Below are positions 43,552-53,268 of a stretch of DNA of 64,000 bases, one piece after another (the first letter of the stretch is position 1; every line of letters begins with the position of its first letter). This stretch comes from Solirubrobacterales bacterium (lineage in GTDB: Bacteria; Actinomycetota; Thermoleophilia; Solirubrobacterales; 70-9): the NCBI GenBank assembly GCA_020438355.1, contig JAGQUT010000001.1:62001-126000 (forward strand), read 5' to 3'. The notes beneath the pieces were generated by a model. That model made no database searches and was not told the origin of the DNA. It saw nothing but the letters and a program-made list of their open reading frames with translations. The position numbers were made by a program, and so were the translations under genes.

Positions 43552-44563
43552 AGTTCCTGCGCCCACGAACGAATCACAGCCCGCACTCACTGAACCTTTC
43601 GAGATTGGCGGGGTGGAGATTTCCAACCGCGTCCTGCTGGCGCCGCTTGCCAGCATCGGCAACTGGTTCGTGCGCCTTCAGGCCCGGCGCTTCGGTGCCG
43701 GATTGGCCGTTTCGGAAATGGTCTCCAGCTTCGGTCTTCACTACGGCAACGACAAGACGATGAACGAGCTGCTCCGGATTCATCCCGATGAACATCCGGT
43801 CTCGATCCAGCTTTTCGGCCAGTCCCCGGAAGCGATGGAGTCAGGCGCGAGAATCGCAGCCGAAGCGGGTGCCGATCTGATCGACATCAATATGGGCTGC
43901 CCGGTCCCCAAAGTCAGAAAGACGGGTGCCGGGGCAGAGCTGCTCTCGGATCCGGACCTTGCGCTGGATCTTGCCCGGGCTGCACGGGAAGGCAGTGGGC
44001 TGCCGGTTACCGTGAAGATCCGCTCCGGCCTGATGCCGGGGGACCGCTCCGGTTTTGATCTGGCTGTCCGACTCGTCCGGGAAGCCGGTGTCGCCGGGAT
44101 CGGCTTTCACCCGAGAGTCGCGAAGCAGGGACACAAGGGAAAGCCCGATTACGCAATGGCCAGAGAACTTTCGGGCGAAATCGATGTCCCGATGATCATC
44201 TCGGGTGGTCTCAGCAGCGCTGAAGCGGCCCGTACGGCATACGAGGAATCGAATGCAGACGCGGTGATGATCGCCAGGGGCTCGCTGGGCTATCCGTGGG
44301 TCTTTGCCGAATTGACCGGGCAGGAAGTGAATCCGCCTTCACGCGAAAGCGTCATGGACGAGCTGCGCTGGGTCATGGACCGGGCCGAGGAACACCTCGG
44401 GGAGGAAAGGGCCGGGCGCTACCTTCGAAAGTTCTATCCCTGGTACCTGGATCAGCTCGACGTTTCCAAGGTGGTCCGCAACGAGCTCTGCCAGACCGCA
44501 GGCCTCGAACGGGCCCGCGAGATCGTTTCGGAAATCCGGAACGGCGAACCGGTGATCGCGTGA
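43532..44563 (+). CDS. dus: tRNA-dihydrouridine synthase
   Basis: 343 residues, starting inside the end of coaX. FMN TIM-barrel: NRVLLAPLASIGNWFVR at the start, the catalytic Cys in INMGCPVPKVRKTGAG, the phosphate-binding GGLSSAEAA and MIARGSLGYPWVF, and a helical tRNA-binding C-domain (GRYLRKFYPWYLDQL). It reduces uridines in the tRNA D-loop with NADPH. DusB-like by overall layout. Its TGA overlaps the GTG of the next gene. Confidence 0.93.
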   Translation: MSGTVAEVPAPTNESQPALTEPFEIGGVEISNRVLLAPLASIGNWFVRLQARRFGAGLAVSEMVSSFGLHYGNDKTMNELLRIHPDEHPVSIQLFGQSPEAMESGARIAAEAGADLIDINMGCPVPKVRKTGAGAELLSDPDLALDLARAAREGSGLPVTVKIRSGLMPGDRSGFDLAVRLVREAGVAGIGFHPRVAKQGHKGKPDYAMARELSGEIDVPMIISGGLSSAEAARTAYEESNADAVMIARGSLGYPWVFAELTGQEVNPPSRESVMDELRWVMDRAEEHLGEERAGRYLRKFYPWYLDQLDVSKVVRNELCQTAGLERAREIVSEIRNGEPVIA

Positions 44564-45456
44564 CCCCGACAACCCTCTCGGACCGGGTCGAGACCTGGAA
44601 GCTGAAGGGCAGCCTGGAGGAGTTCAGGGGACGCCAGATCCATACCTACTTCCAGGATGGGGAGGGACCCCTGCTCGTCCTGCTTCACGGTTTCCCCACC
44701 TGCTCATACGACTGGCGATACCTGGTTGATCTGATGCCTGACCGGGCCATCCTCGCCTTCGACTTCATCGGGTTCGGCTTCTCGGACAAACCCCGGGATC
44801 ACGCCTACACCTTGTCCTGGCAGGCGGACCTGACCGAGGAGCTGATCGTCCGGCACTGGGAAGGAAAACCCGCATTCGTCTGCGCCCATGACCTCGGGAC
44901 CTCTGTCGCGACCGAACTGCTGGCCCGCGACCTTGCCGACGAACTCAGGTTTGACCTGGCCGGGCTTCTGCTCTTCAACGGCTCGATTCTGGTCGAACGG
45001 TCCAACCCGACGCTGGCCCAGAAGCTGCTGCGGGGTCCGCTCGGACCGCTAGCTGCCCGTTTCTCCAACGAAGCGTTCTTCCGCCGTCAATTCGCTTCGG
45101 TTTTCGGCAACGCGCGCCCGATGACCGATGCCGATGCGACCGACTACTGGAGCCTGATGACCCACAACGACGGCAACCGGCTCGGCCACAAGCTCGTCTC
45201 GTACATGGATGAGCGGGTCATCTACGCAGATCGCTGGCATGGTGCCCTTTCACGCTGGCAGGGTGACCTTCACCTAGCCTGGGGCATGCAGGATCCAGTC
45301 GCGGTCCCGGACATCCTCGACGGACTTCTCGAGATGAGACCAGAGCTTCCGGTCGTCAGGATGCCGGAAATCGGTCATTACCCGCAGGTCGAGGATCCGG
45401 AGCGCTTCGCCCGTGTCGTCTCCGAGTGCGTGGACAAGACGCGGTCCTCGTTATAA
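44560..45456 (+). CDS. Alpha/beta hydrolase, epoxide hydrolase/haloalkane dehalogenase-like
   Basis: 298 residues from GTG 44560, overlapping the dus stop (GTGA). The oxyanion loop is LLHGFPTCSYDWR and the nucleophile elbow CAHDLGTSVA, so the nucleophile is Asp, as in epoxide hydrolases and haloalkane dehalogenases, not Ser. The acid is likely in WGMQDPVAV and the base is His in IGHYPQVEDPE. The Asn after HG that binds halide in dehalogenases is Phe here, favouring an epoxide hydrolase. The natural substrate is unknown. Last gene of the coaX-dus operon. Confidence 0.85.
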   Translation: MTPTTLSDRVETWKLKGSLEEFRGRQIHTYFQDGEGPLLVLLHGFPTCSYDWRYLVDLMPDRAILAFDFIGFGFSDKPRDHAYTLSWQADLTEELIVRHWEGKPAFVCAHDLGTSVATELLARDLADELRFDLAGLLLFNGSILVERSNPTLAQKLLRGPLGPLAARFSNEAFFRRQFASVFGNARPMTDADATDYWSLMTHNDGNRLGHKLVSYMDERVIYADRWHGALSRWQGDLHLAWGMQDPVAVPDILDGLLEMRPELPVVRMPEIGHYPQVEDPERFARVVSECVDKTRSSL

Positions 45457-45457
45457 T
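45431..45457 (+). promoter_or_regulatory. Candidate promoter of greA
   Basis: TGGACA (45431-45436), 15 bases, then a perfect TATAAT (45452-45457) across the end of the hydrolase gene. It would give a leader of about 98 nt containing a GGCCGG/CCGGCC hairpin. Confidence 0.5.
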
Positions 45458-45561
45458 CGCCCGTCCGCTGCCCTGCCGGTGCCCTCTGGTGCCGCTCAGG
45501 GCGTTCGTTATTTTCAGGGCCGGGCAGGTCATGCCGGCCGTCCCAAGAGAGGTTGATACCT

Positions 45562-46041
45562 GTGAGTCGCCAGTCTGAAATCACGCCAGAAGGTCTGAAG
45601 AAGCTCGAGGAGGAAATCGAGTATCTGTCGACGGTTCGCCGTCGGGAGGTGGCCGACCGGATCAAGGAGGCCCGTGACTTCGGTGACATCTCCGAGAACG
45701 CCGAGTACGACGATGCCAAGAACGAGCAGGCACAGCTCGAGGCCCAGATCGTCCAGCTCGAGGAGCGCCTGCGCCGTTCGACCGTTGTCGAAGAAGGTAC
45801 CGCCGAGAAGGGCGAAGTCGCCTTCGGGTCGATCGTCCACATCAAGGATCAGGACTCCGGGGATTCCAGGAAGTTCCAGATCGTCGGCTCGACCGAGGCT
45901 GATCTCGCCGGGGGCAAGCTTTCGAGCGAGTCTCCGATCGGCGCTGCCCTGATCGGCGGCAAGGTCAATCAGATCGTCACGATTCCGGCGCCGCGCGGCC
46001 CGGAAAAGAAGTTCAAGATCACCAAGATCGAAGCCGCCTGA
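45562..46041 (+). CDS. greA: Transcription elongation factor GreA
   Basis: 159 residues from GTG 45562 (AGAGAGG upstream). N-terminal antiparallel coiled coil with the acidic tip DFGDISENAEYDDAKN, which reaches the polymerase active site through the secondary channel and stimulates cleavage of backtracked RNA. The C-terminal FKBP-like domain (GSIVHIKDQDSGDSRKFQIV; SPIGAALIGGKV) is complete. Followed 25 bases later by lysS, the common greA-lysS pairing. Confidence 0.96.
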   Translation: MSRQSEITPEGLKKLEEEIEYLSTVRRREVADRIKEARDFGDISENAEYDDAKNEQAQLEAQIVQLEERLRRSTVVEEGTAEKGEVAFGSIVHIKDQDSGDSRKFQIVGSTEADLAGGKLSSESPIGAALIGGKVNQIVTIPAPRGPEKKFKITKIEAA

Positions 46042-46066
46042 GGCCCGGGTCGGGGGAGAGCCGGCG

Positions 46067-47563
46067 ATGACCGAGAACGGGAAGCAGGAGAAGCCCGACG
46101 AAGGGTCGGTCGAAGGTTTTGCCGGGATCCTCGCCGAGCGACGGGAGAAGCTCGATCGCCTGAGGGCGGGAGGGGTCAACCCCTTTCCACCTTCGTTCCC
46201 TGACCGGGAGGAAATCGGTTCGGTAATCACCCGTCATGAGGGTCTCGAACCGGGGGCGGAGACCGAGTCGGTCCATCGGGTTGCTGGCCGGATAACCGGT
46301 AGGCGGGGTCATGGCAAGGCCGCCTTCATCGACCTTCGTGATGCCTCTGGTCAGATCCAGATTCACGCCAAGGCAGACGTGCTCGGCGATGCGTACGACC
46401 TGCTTGAAGACCTTGATCTCGGTGATTTCATCGGTGTCGAAGGAAGGGCGATCGTCACCCGCCGGGGGCAGCTCTCGCTCGAGGCCAGTGACTGGGATGT
46501 CCTTTCCAAAGCCTTGCGTCCGCCGCCCGACAAGTTCCACGGTCTCGAAGACACAGAGACGCGTTACCGGCGGCGTGAGCTTGACCTGATTGCGAACGAG
46601 GAGTCAAGGGAGATCTTCCGGGTTCGTGCCCGGACGGTCAGCGAGGTCCGGCGCTGGCTTGACGACCACGGGTTCTTCGAGGTCGAGACCCCGGTTCTCC
46701 AGCCGCTCTACGGCGGTGCCCTGGCCCGTCCATTCACCACCCACCACAACGCCCTTGACCGCCAGCTCTATCTGCGGATCGCCACCGAGCTCTACCTGAA
46801 GCGCTGTGTGGTCGGAGGAATAGACAAGGTCTACGAGCTGGGCAAGGACTTCCGTAACGAAGGCATCTCGATGAAGCACAACCCCGAGTTCACGATGCTC
46901 GAGTGGTACGAGGCCTACGCTGACTACAACGACACTGCCGCCGAACTCGAGGAACTGGTTTCCAGCGTCGCGACCACGGTTCTGGGCAAGCCGGAGATCG
47001 AGCGCGACGGTCGCACCATAAGCCTCGAGGCGCCCTGGCACCGGATCACGCTTCGCGACTCGATCCTCGAGAACTCCGGCATCGACATCGACGAACTTTC
47101 CGACCGCGATGCGCTCTCCGAAGCAATCGGCAACGAAGATGAAACCGCCGGCTGGGGCAAGCTGGTTGACACGATCTTTTCGAAAAGGGTGGAACCGACC
47201 CTGATCGAGCCCACGTTCATTCTTGATTACCCGGAGGAGCTTTCCCCGTTCGCCAAGCAGCACCGCGAAAAGCCCGGCAAGGTCGAACGCTGGGAAGCGT
47301 TCATCGGCGGGGTGGAGATCGCCAACTCTTTTACCGAACTGAACGATCCCGACGAGCAGAGGCGCCGCTTTGAGCAGCAGGCCGCCGAGATCGACCGGGG
47401 GGACGAAGAGGCACAGCCTTTCGACGAGTCCTTCATCGAGGCGCTGGAGCAGGGCATGCCGCCAACCGGCGGAGTCGGGCTCGGCATCGATCGACTCGTG
47501 ATGATGCTGACGGGCTCATCGAGTCTCCGGGAAGTGGTTCTCTTCCCGGCCATGCGCGACTGA
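46067..47563 (+). CDS. lysS: Lysine-tRNA ligase (class II)
   Basis: 498 residues. OB-fold anticodon domain about 60-150 (VAGRITGRRGHGKAAFIDLRD). Catalytic class II core: motif 2 FRNEGISMKHNPEFTMLEWY, motif 3 GVGLGIDRLVMMLTG, and ELYLKRCVVGGIDKVYELG. Charges tRNA-Lys. GGGGGAG is 8 bases before the ATG. The N-terminal 30 residues are a charged extension. No second synthetase or MprF-like membrane domain is attached. Confidence 0.96.
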   Translation: MTENGKQEKPDEGSVEGFAGILAERREKLDRLRAGGVNPFPPSFPDREEIGSVITRHEGLEPGAETESVHRVAGRITGRRGHGKAAFIDLRDASGQIQIHAKADVLGDAYDLLEDLDLGDFIGVEGRAIVTRRGQLSLEASDWDVLSKALRPPPDKFHGLEDTETRYRRRELDLIANEESREIFRVRARTVSEVRRWLDDHGFFEVETPVLQPLYGGALARPFTTHHNALDRQLYLRIATELYLKRCVVGGIDKVYELGKDFRNEGISMKHNPEFTMLEWYEAYADYNDTAAELEELVSSVATTVLGKPEIERDGRTISLEAPWHRITLRDSILENSGIDIDELSDRDALSEAIGNEDETAGWGKLVDTIFSKRVEPTLIEPTFILDYPEELSPFAKQHREKPGKVERWEAFIGGVEIANSFTELNDPDEQRRRFEQQAAEIDRGDEEAQPFDESFIEALEQGMPPTGGVGLGIDRLVMMLTGSSSLREVVLFPAMRD

Positions 47564-47591
47564 GCTCCCGTCGCCGGTCCCGAGGGACCGA

Positions 47592-48209
47592 TCAGAGGTT
47601 GCGGGAGGTGATCGTCGACTGGACGGTCCTGAGGAGACGGATGCTGCGGGCATTGTTGCGGGCCGGGGCGCCCCGGGACTGGAAACGCTGGCCGCAGACC
47701 CCACTGGTCGAATCGACCGCGAATATGTCCATGACCAGCTCGCCACGGATGCGCTGGCCGTTGCCGCGCCGGCCGGACCATTCGAGGCGTTGACGGAAAT
47801 AGAACTGGCCCAGTTGCCTGACCGGACCGCGGCTGGTGTAGCGCGCCCCGCGGAGAGGCTTCGAGTAGAGGCCCTGGCCCGAGCCGGCGGTCTGTCTGAA
47901 GTTTCCGCTCACGAACTGGAACCACTGGGCGGCTGTCTGGGGGCAGATGGCGCCCCCCGCCCCGTAGTTGTTCCAGAGGGTCCCGGTCGGTGAAGAGATC
48001 TGCAGGTCGTTCTTGCCGGATGCGGCTATCCAGTCCCGGGGCCCGAACCACACCCAGAACGTCTCGACGTGTCGCCGGAAGTTCGAGGGGATGGCGCCAT
48101 CCGAGGGTGGGGGAGCGAACATCGGAATCAGCATGCCAAGGCTCACCACGAGGCCAGCGGCCAATGCTGCGAACCGGTTCCTGCTCCACTGCCCCCCGAT
48201 CACCTGCAT
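47592..48209 (-). CDS. Secreted protein of unknown function
   Basis: 205 residues from ATG 48209, supported by TAGAGT 7 bases upstream. A signal segment (FAALAAGLVVSLGMLIPMFA) is followed by a Trp/Phe-rich domain (FWVWFGPRDWIAASGKNDL) with two Cys (AICPQ; GVCGQ) that could pair outside the cell, then an Arg-rich tail. I do not recognise the family. It is convergent with lysS and divergent from clpC. Confidence 0.7.
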   Translation of the reverse strand: MQVIGGQWSRNRFAALAAGLVVSLGMLIPMFAPPPSDGAIPSNFRRHVETFWVWFGPRDWIAASGKNDLQISSPTGTLWNNYGAGGAICPQTAAQWFQFVSGNFRQTAGSGQGLYSKPLRGARYTSRGPVRQLGQFYFRQRLEWSGRRGNGQRIRGELVMDIFAVDSTSGVCGQRFQSRGAPARNNARSIRLLRTVQSTITSRNL

Positions 48210-48216
48210 GCCTGCG

Positions 48217-48222
48217 ACTCTA
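48217..48222 (-). promoter_or_regulatory. Leaderless -10 element (secreted protein)
   Basis: On the minus strand TAGAGT ends 7 bases before the ATG at 48209. It decides between this start and an upstream in-frame codon. Confidence 0.5.
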
Positions 48223-48282
48223 ACCTCGCTGCAGCCCACGATCAAGCGATCGCAGGCCGTCAGGCCGGAGCAGGCGCCCCGT

Positions 48283-48485
48283 TATACTGGCTTATTCGCT
48301 CGATCCCTCAAGACCGGAGGTCAGATCCCAAGGAGTTTCACGACTGAAACAGGGGGATAGGGCACCCGGCGCTTTGCCGACTCGGAAAGCCCCGAAACCA
48401 GTAAGCCGTCAGGATTCATCGCAGTAACCGACCGACCGATCACCGATACTCAACCAACCGTCGAGGTTTGAGGTAGAAGAGAAAC
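48283..48485 (+). promoter_or_regulatory. Candidate clpC promoter with a long leader
   Basis: TATACT at 48283-48288 is a good -10 without a clear -35. Transcription from it would give a leader of about 190 nt with small hairpins (GTTTC/GAAAC near 48336; CTTTGCCG paired with CGGAAAG near 48372). It matches no riboswitch I know. A ClgR or CIRCE site is not evident. Confidence 0.4.
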
Positions 48486-51116
48486 TTGTTCGAGAGATTC
48501 ACAGAACGCGCACGCCAGGTAGTCGTCCTTGCCCAGGAAGAAGCACGGACGCTCAAGCACAACTACATCGGCACCGAGCACATCCTGCTCGGTCTGCTGC
48601 GCGAGGAGGAGGGCCTCGCCGCGAGAGTCCTCGAGTCTCTCGAGATAACGGTCGAAAGGGTCCGGGCCCAGGTGGTCCGCATCGTCGGCTCCGGAGAGGA
48701 AGTCACCTCGGGCCAGATTCCGTTCACCCCCCGGGCCAAGAAGGTCCTCGAACTCGCATTGCGCGAAGCGCTCAGCCTCGGCCACAACTACATCGGCACC
48801 GAGCACATCCTGCTCGGCCTGGTCCGCGAGAATGAGGGCGTTGCCGCCCGCATCCTGCTCGACTTCGACGCCGACTCGGACAAGATCCGCAACGAGGTCA
48901 TCCGCATGCTCTCCGGACCCGGCGGTCGCCGCCCCGGCCAGAGCGGAAGCAGCTCTTCCCCGGGCACCAGCCAGGGCGAGGGAAGTGGCAAGAAGTCTTC
49001 GAAGCTGCTCGACCAGTTCGGCCGGAACCTGACCAAGCTGGCCGAGGACGGCAAGCTCGATCCCGTGGTCGGTCGCGAAACGGAGATCGAACGGATCATG
49101 CAGATCCTCTCCCGCCGCACCAAGAACAACCCTGTGCTGCTCGGCGAACCCGGAGTCGGCAAGACCGCGGTAGTCGAGGGACTGGCCGCCCGAATCATCA
49201 AGGGCGAAGTTCCCGAGATGCTTCGGAACAAGCAGATCTACACCCTGGATCTCGCCGCCCTGGTCGCCGGTTCCAAGTACCGCGGCGAGTTCGAGGAACG
49301 TCTCAAGAAGGTGATGAAGGAGATTGCCCAGCGCGGCGACATCGTTCTGTTCATCGACGAGATTCACAACCTGGTCGGTGCCGGTGCTGCCGAAGGCGCA
49401 ATCGATGCCGCGTCGATCCTCAAGCCGGCCCTGGCACGTGGCGAGATCCAGACCATCGGCGCAACCACACTCGACGAGTACCGCAAGTACCTCGAGCGGG
49501 ATTCAGCCCTTGAGCGACGCTTTCAGCAGATCCGCGTCGACCAGCCCACACCGGAGCAGACGGTGAAGATCCTCGAGGGACTTCGCGAGCGTTACGAGCA
49601 GCACCACAAGGTGCAGATCTCCGACGACGCGCTGGAGGCTGCCGCCGAACTGGCCGACCGCTACATCTCTGACCGCTTCCTCCCGGACAAGGCGATCGAC
49701 CTGATCGACGAAGCCGCATCACGCATGCGGATCAAGTCGATGACAGCGCCGCCCGTGTACCGCGATCTCGAAGAAGAGATCGAGACGGCCCGTCGCGAGA
49801 AGGAAGCCGCGATCGAGGCCCAGGAATTCGAGAAGGCCGCGAATCTTCGCGACACCGAACGTCAGCTCACCACCCGCAAGCGACAGCTCGAGGAAGAGTG
49901 GGCCGAAGGTGAAGAGGGCGAGCGTCCGGTGCTTGGCGAGGAAGAGATCGCCGACATCGTCTCGATGTGGACCGGTATCCCGGTCTTCAAGCTGACCGAA
50001 GCCGAGACCAAGAAGCTGATCGAGATGGAGGGGGAACTCCACAAGCGGGTGATCGGCCAGGAAGCTGCGATCGAGGCTGTCTCGAAGGCCATCCGCCGCT
50101 CCCGTGCCGGGATCAAGGATCCGAAGCGCCCCGCGGGATCATTCGTCTTCCTCGGCCCCTCGGGTGTAGGCAAGACCGAGCTCGCCAGGACTCTGGCCGA
50201 GTTCCTGTTCGGTGACGAGGACTCGATGGTCCGCATCGACATGTCGGAGTACATGGAGAAGCATGCGGTCAGTCGTCTGGTCGGATCGCCTCCCGGCTAC
50301 GTCGGTTACGACGAAGGCGGCCAGCTGACCGAGGCCGTGCGCCGCAAGCCCTACTCGGTCCTGCTGCTCGACGAGATCGAAAAGGCCCACCCGGATGTCT
50401 TCAACATCCTGCTTCAGATCCTGGAGGACGGTCGCCTGACCGATTCGCAGGGTCGCACTGTCGACTTCCGCAACGCGATCATCATCATGACCTCGAACAT
50501 CGGGGCGAACGAGATCGCACGCAATCAGGGCATCGGCTTCACGGTTTCCGATGACACCGGCATCACTTACGACGACATGAAGGGCCGCATCATGAGCGAG
50601 CTCCGGAAGGTCTTCCGGCCGGAGTTCCTCAATCGGATCGACGAAGTGATCGTCTTCCACAAGCTGAGCCGCGAGGAAGTTCGCGAGATCATCGAGCTGA
50701 TGCTGGCCCGGGTCCGAAACCAGGTTGCCGAGCACGAACTCATGCTCGAACTCGACAACGGCGCAAAGGATTTCCTCGCCGACAAGGGCTGGGATCCGTC
50801 AATGGGTGCGAGACCACTGCGTCGGGCGATTCAGCGCTACATCGAGGATCCGCTCGCCGACGAGGTACTGAAGGCTGGCGGAGGCGACTCCGTAGCCGGT
50901 TCACTTGTCACCGTGACCCGTAACGAGGCCGGCGACGAGGACGACGAGCCGCTCAAGCTGAAGATCACAAAGCCCCGTCGCAAGCCGAAGAAGAAGGATG
51001 ACGTCTCCGAGAAGGTGGGCGTCGGTGCCGGTTCGACCGGTACCACCACCCCGGAGCCACCGGCTTCAAAGCCTGAGGCGAGCGACGGCCCGGCCGCCGA
51101 ATCGGCAGCTGACTGA
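48486..51116 (+). CDS. clpC: ATP-dependent Clp protease ATP-binding subunit ClpC
   Basis: 876 residues with a TTG start (AGGTAGAAG upstream). N-domain with two Clp repeats ([31 protein letters not shown]), AAA module 1 with [14 protein letters not shown] and [12 protein letters not shown], a UVR-type middle region ([15 protein letters not shown]), and AAA module 2 with [14 protein letters not shown]. An extra basic then acidic Ser/Pro-rich tail of about 50 residues follows. It unfolds substrates for ClpP, which is not in the window. The ClpC form (not ClpA/B) follows from the N-domain and middle region. Confidence 0.96.
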   Translation: MFERFTERARQVVVLAQEEARTLKHNYIGTEHILLGLLREEEGLAARVLESLEITVERVRAQVVRIVGSGEEVTSGQIPFTPRAKKVLELALREALSLGHNYIGTEHILLGLVRENEGVAARILLDFDADSDKIRNEVIRMLSGPGGRRPGQSGSSSSPGTSQGEGSGKKSSKLLDQFGRNLTKLAEDGKLDPVVGRETEIERIMQILSRRTKNNPVLLGEPGVGKTAVVEGLAARIIKGEVPEMLRNKQIYTLDLAALVAGSKYRGEFEERLKKVMKEIAQRGDIVLFIDEIHNLVGAGAAEGAIDAASILKPALARGEIQTIGATTLDEYRKYLERDSALERRFQQIRVDQPTPEQTVKILEGLRERYEQHHKVQISDDALEAAAELADRYISDRFLPDKAIDLIDEAASRMRIKSMTAPPVYRDLEEEIETARREKEAAIEAQEFEKAANLRDTERQLTTRKRQLEEEWAEGEEGERPVLGEEEIADIVSMWTGIPVFKLTEAETKKLIEMEGELHKRVIGQEAAIEAVSKAIRRSRAGIKDPKRPAGSFVFLGPSGVGKTELARTLAEFLFGDEDSMVRIDMSEYMEKHAVSRLVGSPPGYVGYDEGGQLTEAVRRKPYSVLLLDEIEKAHPDVFNILLQILEDGRLTDSQGRTVDFRNAIIIMTSNIGANEIARNQGIGFTVSDDTGITYDDMKGRIMSELRKVFRPEFLNRIDEVIVFHKLSREEVREIIELMLARVRNQVAEHELMLELDNGAKDFLADKGWDPSMGARPLRRAIQRYIEDPLADEVLKAGGGDSVAGSLVTVTRNEAGDEDDEPLKLKITKPRRKPKKKDDVSEKVGVGAGSTGTTTPEPPASKPEASDGPAAESAAD

Positions 51117-51158
51117 TCCTCAACCGCGACCCTCGGTGTTTGCCGGTGTTCTTACGGC

Positions 51159-51164
51159 TAGACT
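51159..51164 (+). promoter_or_regulatory. Candidate -10 for the secreted repeat protein
   Basis: TAGACT lies 31 bases before the TTG start at 51196; the resulting short leader contains the GGAGGG ribosome binding site. No -35 is clear. Confidence 0.35.
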
Positions 51165-51195
51165 GACCCGACACTTCAAGGGACGGAGGGTTCTT

Positions 51196-53262
51196 TTGCG
51201 GCATGCCCGTGCAGTAAATGGTTTCATTCGAGTCGCTCTTGCGGCGACGGTAATCGCCTGCGCCGGGCTGATCATGCCTTCGCTCGCAGGTGCCGGATGG
51301 AGTACCCCCGTAACCGTCTCGGGGGCGGGCAGCAGCACCAGCCAGGTTGATATCGCCGGATCCACAGAGGCCACTTCATGGGTCGTCTGGAAGCGGGATG
51401 TTGGCGGGTTCGACGTGATCCAGGGGACCAGGGTCACTCCGGAAGGAACGCAAGGACCGATCGTCACGATTTCCTCTCCCTCCGAAGATGCGACCGATCC
51501 CGTGGTGGCCAGCCGGGCTGATGGTTCATCCCTGGTCGCATGGCTGAATCTCTCCGGTGTCGCACCAGCCGTTCAGACCGCTTCAATCGCGGCCGACGGT
51601 ACGGTCGGACCGGTCCAGACGCGCTCGGCCGTCGGGCCCGCAGGTCAGCCCGCCGACAACATCGCGATAGCGGTTGGCGGGGACGGCACGGCCGGGGTGA
51701 CCTGGCGGAAGTTTGACGGCGCGAACTGGGTGATCCAGGCCGTAAAGATTGCCGCAGACGGTACCTCGGGGACCATCCACGACGTTTCCGACCCTGCGGT
51801 CTCGGCCGCTCCTTCAGACATCAGCGCGGCGCCGCCTACGGTGGAAGGCGCCGGCTACGCCTACCGGGTCATCTGGACGCAGGGAGCCGCCGCAACAAGT
51901 GACGTCGGTACCAGGCTGATCAACCCTGACGACACGATGGACACGATTACCCTGCTGGTTACCGGACAGGGCGGCGACCCGTTCGATGCCCAGGTCGCTC
52001 ACGGTGTCGACGGATCGACGGTTGTTGCCTGGATCCGGTACCGAGAGGATCAGGCCATTGTGGGTCCACCCGGCATGGAAGTCGCCATTCCCTATTTCAA
52101 CTGGGCTGTTGAGTACATCCTTGCCAGTCCCGGCGCGGCCCCGATTGGACTGGTCCGGGCAGCGACGCCAACGGTCTACGGAACGACCTATGACACCAGC
52201 GCCCTGGAAGCAAACGGAGTCTTTGACGGCCAGCCTGTTATGGCCTGGGTTCACGACCTGAATGGAGGTGGCCAGCGGGTGGAGACCGGTCGCTTCATGT
52301 CCAACGAGACGTTCCAGATCTGGGCGAATACCCAGACCGAGGCCCTCGCGATCGAGGACCCCTCGATCGCCGCCAATGCTTCGGCCCAGGCCATCGCCGG
52401 GGGAACCGATGAGGGGGCCCTCCCAGGGCAGACCACTGCTTCCTGGACAAGGTTCTCTGACAACTCCCTTGAATCGACGGTGCCTTCGAACGGCTTCCTC
52501 TACAGCGACGATCCCGGCTATGCGATGGGAGATGACGGCAGGACGGTCGCTGCCTTCAACGGCATCGATGGCGGGAACGTGGGGTCCGTGAAGATCATGA
52601 CCTTCTCGGATCCGGGTATCCAGCTCGATCCCGGCACATTCAACTTTGGCAAGACCGACATCGGCATCGCCCGCCAGGGAGTGATCACGATCAGAAGTAC
52701 CGGGCAGACCACGAATGAGGTCACAGGCATTTCACTCTCCGGCCCTGACGCCAGCCGCTATGCGCTGGTCAGCCCGGAGAATTGCATTCGCAAGATGAAC
52801 CCCGGGACCGTGTGCACCATCCAGGTCAACTTCACCCCGGGATCGACGGCGACCCAGACGGCCAAGGTCACCGTTACCTCGCTCGCCGGGAACGTGGAGG
52901 CCAACCTGACCGGTTCCGGGCTCAACCAGACGAGGAACCGCATATCCGCCACACCGCGCAGCAAGGCGGTCCGCAAGGGCAAGGTGGTCAGGATCAAGGT
53001 CACGGCCTCGAACCGAGGCGGTGTCACCTCCAACAACACCCGGATCTGCGTGAACCTTCGCAAGAGGGCCCTGAAGCTGGCCGGAAACCGTTGCCGTTCA
53101 CTCGGCAACCTGCCGGTCGGGGTGAACCGGACCCTCAACTACAGAGTCCGCGTCACCTGGAGGGCCCAGCGCGGAGTCAACCTGCCTGTGACCTTCGTGA
53201 TGCGATCGAACAACTCGGTCGTGCGCCAGGCCGTTGTTCAGGTGCGTCGCAAGGGCAACTGA
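51196..53262 (+). CDS. Secreted protein with a choice-of-anchor D (HYDIN/ASPM-like) domain
   Basis: 688 residues from TTG 51196, chosen for GGAGGG 5 bases upstream and the signal peptide that follows (VALAATVIACAGLIMPSLAGA). Residues about 30-470 are repeated beta blades of the type VVAWxxxxG, propeller-like. About 475-580 is an Ig-like choice-of-anchor D domain (FNFGKTDIGIARQGVITI; VNFTPGSTATQTAKVTV) with a Cys pair. The last 105 residues are a CARDB-like basic beta domain (KVVRIKVTASNRGG). No enzyme motif, so an extracellular or surface structural role is likely. Confidence 0.82.
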   Translation: MRHARAVNGFIRVALAATVIACAGLIMPSLAGAGWSTPVTVSGAGSSTSQVDIAGSTEATSWVVWKRDVGGFDVIQGTRVTPEGTQGPIVTISSPSEDATDPVVASRADGSSLVAWLNLSGVAPAVQTASIAADGTVGPVQTRSAVGPAGQPADNIAIAVGGDGTAGVTWRKFDGANWVIQAVKIAADGTSGTIHDVSDPAVSAAPSDISAAPPTVEGAGYAYRVIWTQGAAATSDVGTRLINPDDTMDTITLLVTGQGGDPFDAQVAHGVDGSTVVAWIRYREDQAIVGPPGMEVAIPYFNWAVEYILASPGAAPIGLVRAATPTVYGTTYDTSALEANGVFDGQPVMAWVHDLNGGGQRVETGRFMSNETFQIWANTQTEALAIEDPSIAANASAQAIAGGTDEGALPGQTTASWTRFSDNSLESTVPSNGFLYSDDPGYAMGDDGRTVAAFNGIDGGNVGSVKIMTFSDPGIQLDPGTFNFGKTDIGIARQGVITIRSTGQTTNEVTGISLSGPDASRYALVSPENCIRKMNPGTVCTIQVNFTPGSTATQTAKVTVTSLAGNVEANLTGSGLNQTRNRISATPRSKAVRKGKVVRIKVTASNRGGVTSNNTRICVNLRKRALKLAGNRCRSLGNLPVGVNRTLNYRVRVTWRAQRGVNLPVTFVMRSNNSVVRQAVVQVRRKGN

Positions 53263-53268
53263 TCCGAG

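Noticed and set aside
48310-48430. Possible c-di-AMP (ydaO) riboswitch in the clpC leader, suggested by CCGAAACC and GCCGTCAGG
   Set aside because: The other conserved ydaO segments are missing, and clpC is not a usual target.
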